NCBI GenBank assembly: GCA_965662775.1
Contig: CBFIIW010000001.1
Location: 124,001 to 188,000 of the forward strand
Origin: UBA7985 sp002690455
Lineage (GTDB): Bacteria; Pseudomonadota; Alphaproteobacteria; UBA7985
DNA: 64,000 nucleotides
Direction: 5' to 3'
The stretch's first letter is position 1. The number at the start of each line of letters is the position of its first letter. Made by a program: the position numbers and the translations under genes. This document shows, piece by piece, positions 61,490 through 64,000 of this stretch. The notes under the pieces are model-generated. The model did not search any database. It had not been told where the DNA came from and was given only the letters and a program-made list of their open reading frames with translations.

Positions 61490-62692
61490 TCATGTTACGC
61501 GGGACCGGGTCTGAAACTCCGGCCGGTCCCACTGCCGGTCGACGATGACACGTTCGAGCACGTCAACGGCCGCCATCACGTCGGCTTGGTCAATATAAAG
61601 CGGCGTAAAGCCAAATCGCATGATGTCCGGTGCGCGAAAATCTCCGATCACCCCATTAGCGATCAGCGCCTGCATGGCCGCGTAACCATGGTCGAAGCGA
61701 AACGACACCTGCGAGCCGCGTCGCTGAGGGTCGCGGGGCGAGGCAAGCACCAACCCGGGGCAGCGTCGCTCGACCTCCACGATGAACGTCTCGCTCAGTG
61801 CCAGCGAGGCTTCGCGCAAGTCCTGCATGGACACACCGTCCCAGACATCCAAAGCAGCCTCAAGCATGCGCATCTGAACAATCGGTGGAGTGCCGATGCG
61901 GAAGCGTTCAGCCGCGGGTCCGGGTTCGTAGGCCGGATCCATGGCAAAGGGATTGGCATGTCCCATCCAACCCGCCAGCGCCGGTTGGACCCCATCAGGC
62001 AGGTCGGAACGAATATAAATGAACCCGGGCGCGCCAGGTCCAGCATTCAGATATTTGTACGTGCAGCCCACGGCGAATTCAGCACCGTTCGCTGTCATAT
62101 CAACCGGGACCGCACCCAATGAGTGCGCCAAATCCCAGATCATCACTGCACCAACATCCTGCACAGCGCGGGTGATTCGATCGGCATCCAGCCTTCGCCC
62201 TGTGCGGTAATCGACCTCGGTAAGTAGGACAGCTGCGACATCTTCTGAAAGGGCGCTCTCAATATCATCGGCTGGCACCGTCTCCAACCTGTAGCCCTGC
62301 CCCAGTGTCTGGATCAGACCTTGTGCCATATAGAGATCGGAGGGGAAATTGTTGCTGTCGGAGAGAATCACAGACCGATCTGGCCGCATTTTCATCGCGG
62401 CCGTCAGCGCCTGATAAACCTTGATAGATAATGTATCGCCGACGGATACAGAGCCAGCAGGCGCATTCAGGAACAGACGCCCTAGCCGATCACCGAGCAG
62501 ACGGGGCAGATCCATCCATCCGGCCGAGTTCCACGCCCGAATCAGCGACTGACCCCATTCCTGCTCAATGGTCTCAGCGACGCGTGCGCCCACCCCTTTT
62601 GGCAGCATGCCCAGCGAGTTTCCGTCGAGATAGATCAGCCCTTCAGGCATGTCGAAGAGGTGCTTGCGGGGAAGGTCGACGTTTTGGGTCAT
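61490..62692 (-). CDS. kynU: Kynureninase
   Basis: A protein of 400 residues from ATG 62692. It is a PLP enzyme that cleaves kynurenine to anthranilate and alanine. LDGNSLGMLPKGV at the N-terminus, VILSDSNNFPSDLYMAQGL, IWDLAHSLGAVPVDM and the Schiff-base Lys in CTYKYLNAGPGAPGFIYI are characteristic. A longer frame to 62821 adds a non-conserved leader. No other tryptophan-degradation gene is beside it; the opposing PLP decarboxylase starts 142 bp away, so they share a divergent promoter region. Confidence 0.95.
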   Translation of the reverse strand: MTQNVDLPRKHLFDMPEGLIYLDGNSLGMLPKGVGARVAETIEQEWGQSLIRAWNSAGWMDLPRLLGDRLGRLFLNAPAGSVSVGDTLSIKVYQALTAAMKMRPDRSVILSDSNNFPSDLYMAQGLIQTLGQGYRLETVPADDIESALSEDVAAVLLTEVDYRTGRRLDADRITRAVQDVGAVMIWDLAHSLGAVPVDMTANGAEFAVGCTYKYLNAGPGAPGFIYIRSDLPDGVQPALAGWMGHANPFAMDPAYEPGPAAERFRIGTPPIVQMRMLEAALDVWDGVSMQDLREASLALSETFIVEVERRCPGLVLASPRDPQRRGSQVSFRFDHGYAAMQALIANGVIGDFRAPDIMRFGFTPLYIDQADVMAAVDVLERVIVDRQWDRPEFQTRSRVT

Positions 62693-62834
62693 ACTCTGCC
62701 GCTCTTGTCTGCATCCAGTTGTTTCGGGTACTGGCATATGGGTTGCTCGCAGCCCGCGCAAGCCGTTTCCGGGGTCTGTGGCATCAGCCACGCTGCGGCA
62801 ATACGTCGGAACGTGGAGCACAACGGATCAGGAC

Positions 62835-64000
62835 ATGCACGAAAACAACCAGCCCCCCACCGCCCACAAAACGCTTCACACGGTCATGCACGAGCACATG
62901 CAGAGCGGCAGCTTGTTTACCCGCGCGATCGAGCATGCGCTGGCCTATCTGCGCAAAGTCGATGACCGCTCCGTGGCCCCTGACCCGCAGGCACTGGCGG
63001 CGCTTGAGGGGCTGAACGGGCCATTGCCTGAGGGCCCGGGTGAGACAGCCGAAGCCATCCTTGACCAGCTTGCCAGCCTCGGCGGTCCCGCGACAACAGC
63101 CCAGGTTGGCGGACGATTCTTCGGCATGGTCAACGGTGGCATCCTACCCCCTGCTCTAGCCGCGCGCCTGCTGGCCGACAGCTGGGACCAGAACGCCGTG
63201 GTGTATGCGGTCTCACCGGTCAACAGCAGACTGGAAGAAATCTGTCAGCGCTGGTTAATTGAACTGCTTAGCCTGCCGGAACAAACGGTCGCCGGTTTCG
63301 TCAGTGGCACGTCCATGGCCATCGTCTGCGGACTGGCTGCGGCGCGCTGGCGGCTGTGCGAGAGGCTGGGCTGCGACATCAATGCAGCCGGGCTGGCACA
63401 GGCCCCACGCCTCCGCCTGATCGCCAGCCGTCACACTCACTCGACCGTGATCAAGGCGGTCGCCTTGCTCGGCTTCGGCACCGACAGCATCGAATATGTC
63501 GATGTCGATGCACAGGGGCGACTGCGCCCGGAAGCCCTGCCTGCGTTGGATGAAACTTGCATCCTTATTTTGCAGGCCGGAAACGTGAATTCTGGGTCCT
63601 TCGACCCGATCCGTCCTTGCTGTGAAGCCGCTCAGGCTGCAGGCGCGTGGGTCCACATTGACGGCGCATTCGGACTTTGGGCTGAGGCTTGCCCCAACCT
63701 ACGCCACCTCACCGACGGTCTAGCGCTGGCGCAGTCTTGGAGCGTGGACGCCCACAAGACGCTCAACGCCCCCTATGACAGTGGCCTGTCGCTCTGTGCT
63801 GATCCAGAAGCCATGGTGGCCGCATTGCAGAATTCTGGCGCTTATATTCCAACATCAGAGCACCGCGACGGCATGCTCTACACACCGGAAATGTCGCGCC
63901 GGACGCGCGCGATCGACCTGTGGGCAGCCCTACGCTTTTTGGGGCGTAGCGGTGTCGCCACGCTGGTCGAAGGTCTGCATGCCCGTGCTCAGCAGTTCGA
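62835..64000 (+). CDS. PLP-dependent decarboxylase (group II), 3' end outside window
   Basis: ATG 62835 opens a frame still open at the window edge, 388 codons so far. It is a group II (aromatic-amino-acid/glutamate) decarboxylase: RFFGMVNGGILPPALAARLLADSWDQNAV, SGTSMAIVCGLAAAR, IDGAFGLWAEACP and the PLP lysine K308 in DAHKTLN. Such enzymes decarboxylate aromatic or acidic amino acids. Being divergent from kynureninase, a tryptophan- or kynurenine-related substrate is a guess. The missing C-terminal part (about 80-100 residues) would help to tell a glutamate, aromatic or aspartate type. Confidence 0.88.
   Translation, partial: MHENNQPPTAHKTLHTVMHEHMQSGSLFTRAIEHALAYLRKVDDRSVAPDPQALAALEGLNGPLPEGPGETAEAILDQLASLGGPATTAQVGGRFFGMVNGGILPPALAARLLADSWDQNAVVYAVSPVNSRLEEICQRWLIELLSLPEQTVAGFVSGTSMAIVCGLAAARWRLCERLGCDINAAGLAQAPRLRLIASRHTHSTVIKAVALLGFGTDSIEYVDVDAQGRLRPEALPALDETCILILQAGNVNSGSFDPIRPCCEAAQAAGAWVHIDGAFGLWAEACPNLRHLTDGLALAQSWSVDAHKTLNAPYDSGLSLCADPEAMVAALQNSGAYIPTSEHRDGMLYTPEMSRRTRAIDLWAALRFLGRSGVATLVEGLHARAQQF

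Noticed and set aside
1..64000. CRISPR arrays, insertion sequences, prophage or integron
   Set aside because: No regularly spaced repeats, transposase, integrase or phage structural genes were seen in reading either strand.

Overview
The window reads as chromosomal DNA of an alphaproteobacterium, probably marine or halotolerant. GC content is moderately high, most genes are densely packed, and many start and stop codons overlap by four bases. The NuoF, glxBCD-glnT, aglEFGA, urease and reductive pyrimidine genes are all of alphaproteobacterial type. Choline-sulfatase, a dihydroxypropanesulfonate dehydrogenase and sulfopyruvate decarboxylase point to use of marine osmolytes and sulfonates. No order-level assignment is safe from sequence reading alone. 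I see no insertion sequence, prophage, integron or CRISPR array.

Layout. 1-2.0 kb (+): an unknown 3' gene fragment, a DUF3726-like protein and an Ldh2-family dehydrogenase. 2.1-10.1 kb (-): a glutamine synthetase-like ligase, the urease set ureD-A-B-C-E-F-G, and a lone nuoF. 10.4-11.7 kb (+): two small secreted proteins, one apparently frameshifted and one DUF4329/JAB-like. 11.9-20.9 kb (-): a compact reductive pyrimidine catabolism operon preT-preA-ureidopropionase-hydA followed by an NMT1/THI5-type ABC importer, closed by a strong terminator. 21.2-25.8 kb (+): a fatty-acid-hydroxylase-like protein, tRNA-Ser(UGA), a YHYH-domain protein and a large outer-membrane protein. 26.4-33.1 kb (+): alpha-glucoside uptake and hydrolysis, aglE-F-G-A plus a LacI regulator, with no ATPase gene.

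33.0-39.7 kb (-): a quaternary-amine and sulfate-ester cluster. In transcription order it holds a GlxA/AraC-type regulator, choline-sulfatase, a Rieske oxygenase, an SDR, two gene remnants (a beta-keto-acid cleavage enzyme N-terminus and an aldehyde dehydrogenase N-terminus), a second SDR and a carnitine-dehydrogenase-like enzyme. 39.9-41.4 kb: a PycTM-like membrane protein divergent from a membrane protein with a cyclic-nucleotide-binding fold. 41.6-43.4 kb (+): a PhzS-like flavoprotein and a cupin. 43.4-46.9 kb (-): a sulfonate module comD-comE-hpsN-Zn alcohol dehydrogenase. 47.1-49.6 kb (-): a LemA/DUF2207 pair. 49.8-53.0 kb: PhyH dioxygenase, then divergent aldehyde dehydrogenase and DUF1330. 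53.0-56.0 kb (-): an AcnX-type dehydratase and an enolase-superfamily dehydratase, both plausible hydroxyproline enzymes. 56.1-61.4 kb (+): glutaredoxin-MauE fusion and glxB-C-D-glnT. 61.5-64 kb: kynureninase (-) divergent from a PLP decarboxylase that runs off the window.

Together the genes describe a scavenger of organic nitrogen and osmolytes: urea, uracil/thymine, methylated amines, choline-O-sulfate, hydroxyproline, C3 sulfonates and alpha-glucosides. Several modules look incomplete in this window: agl lacks its ATPase, the Rieske oxygenase its reductase, hpsN/comDE a sulfolactate dehydrogenase, and glxBCD an N-methylglutamate dehydrogenase. The clearest overlooked signals are the two gene remnants at 34.8-35.0 kb and the orphan PycTM/cNMP-fold pair at 39.9-41.4 kb.
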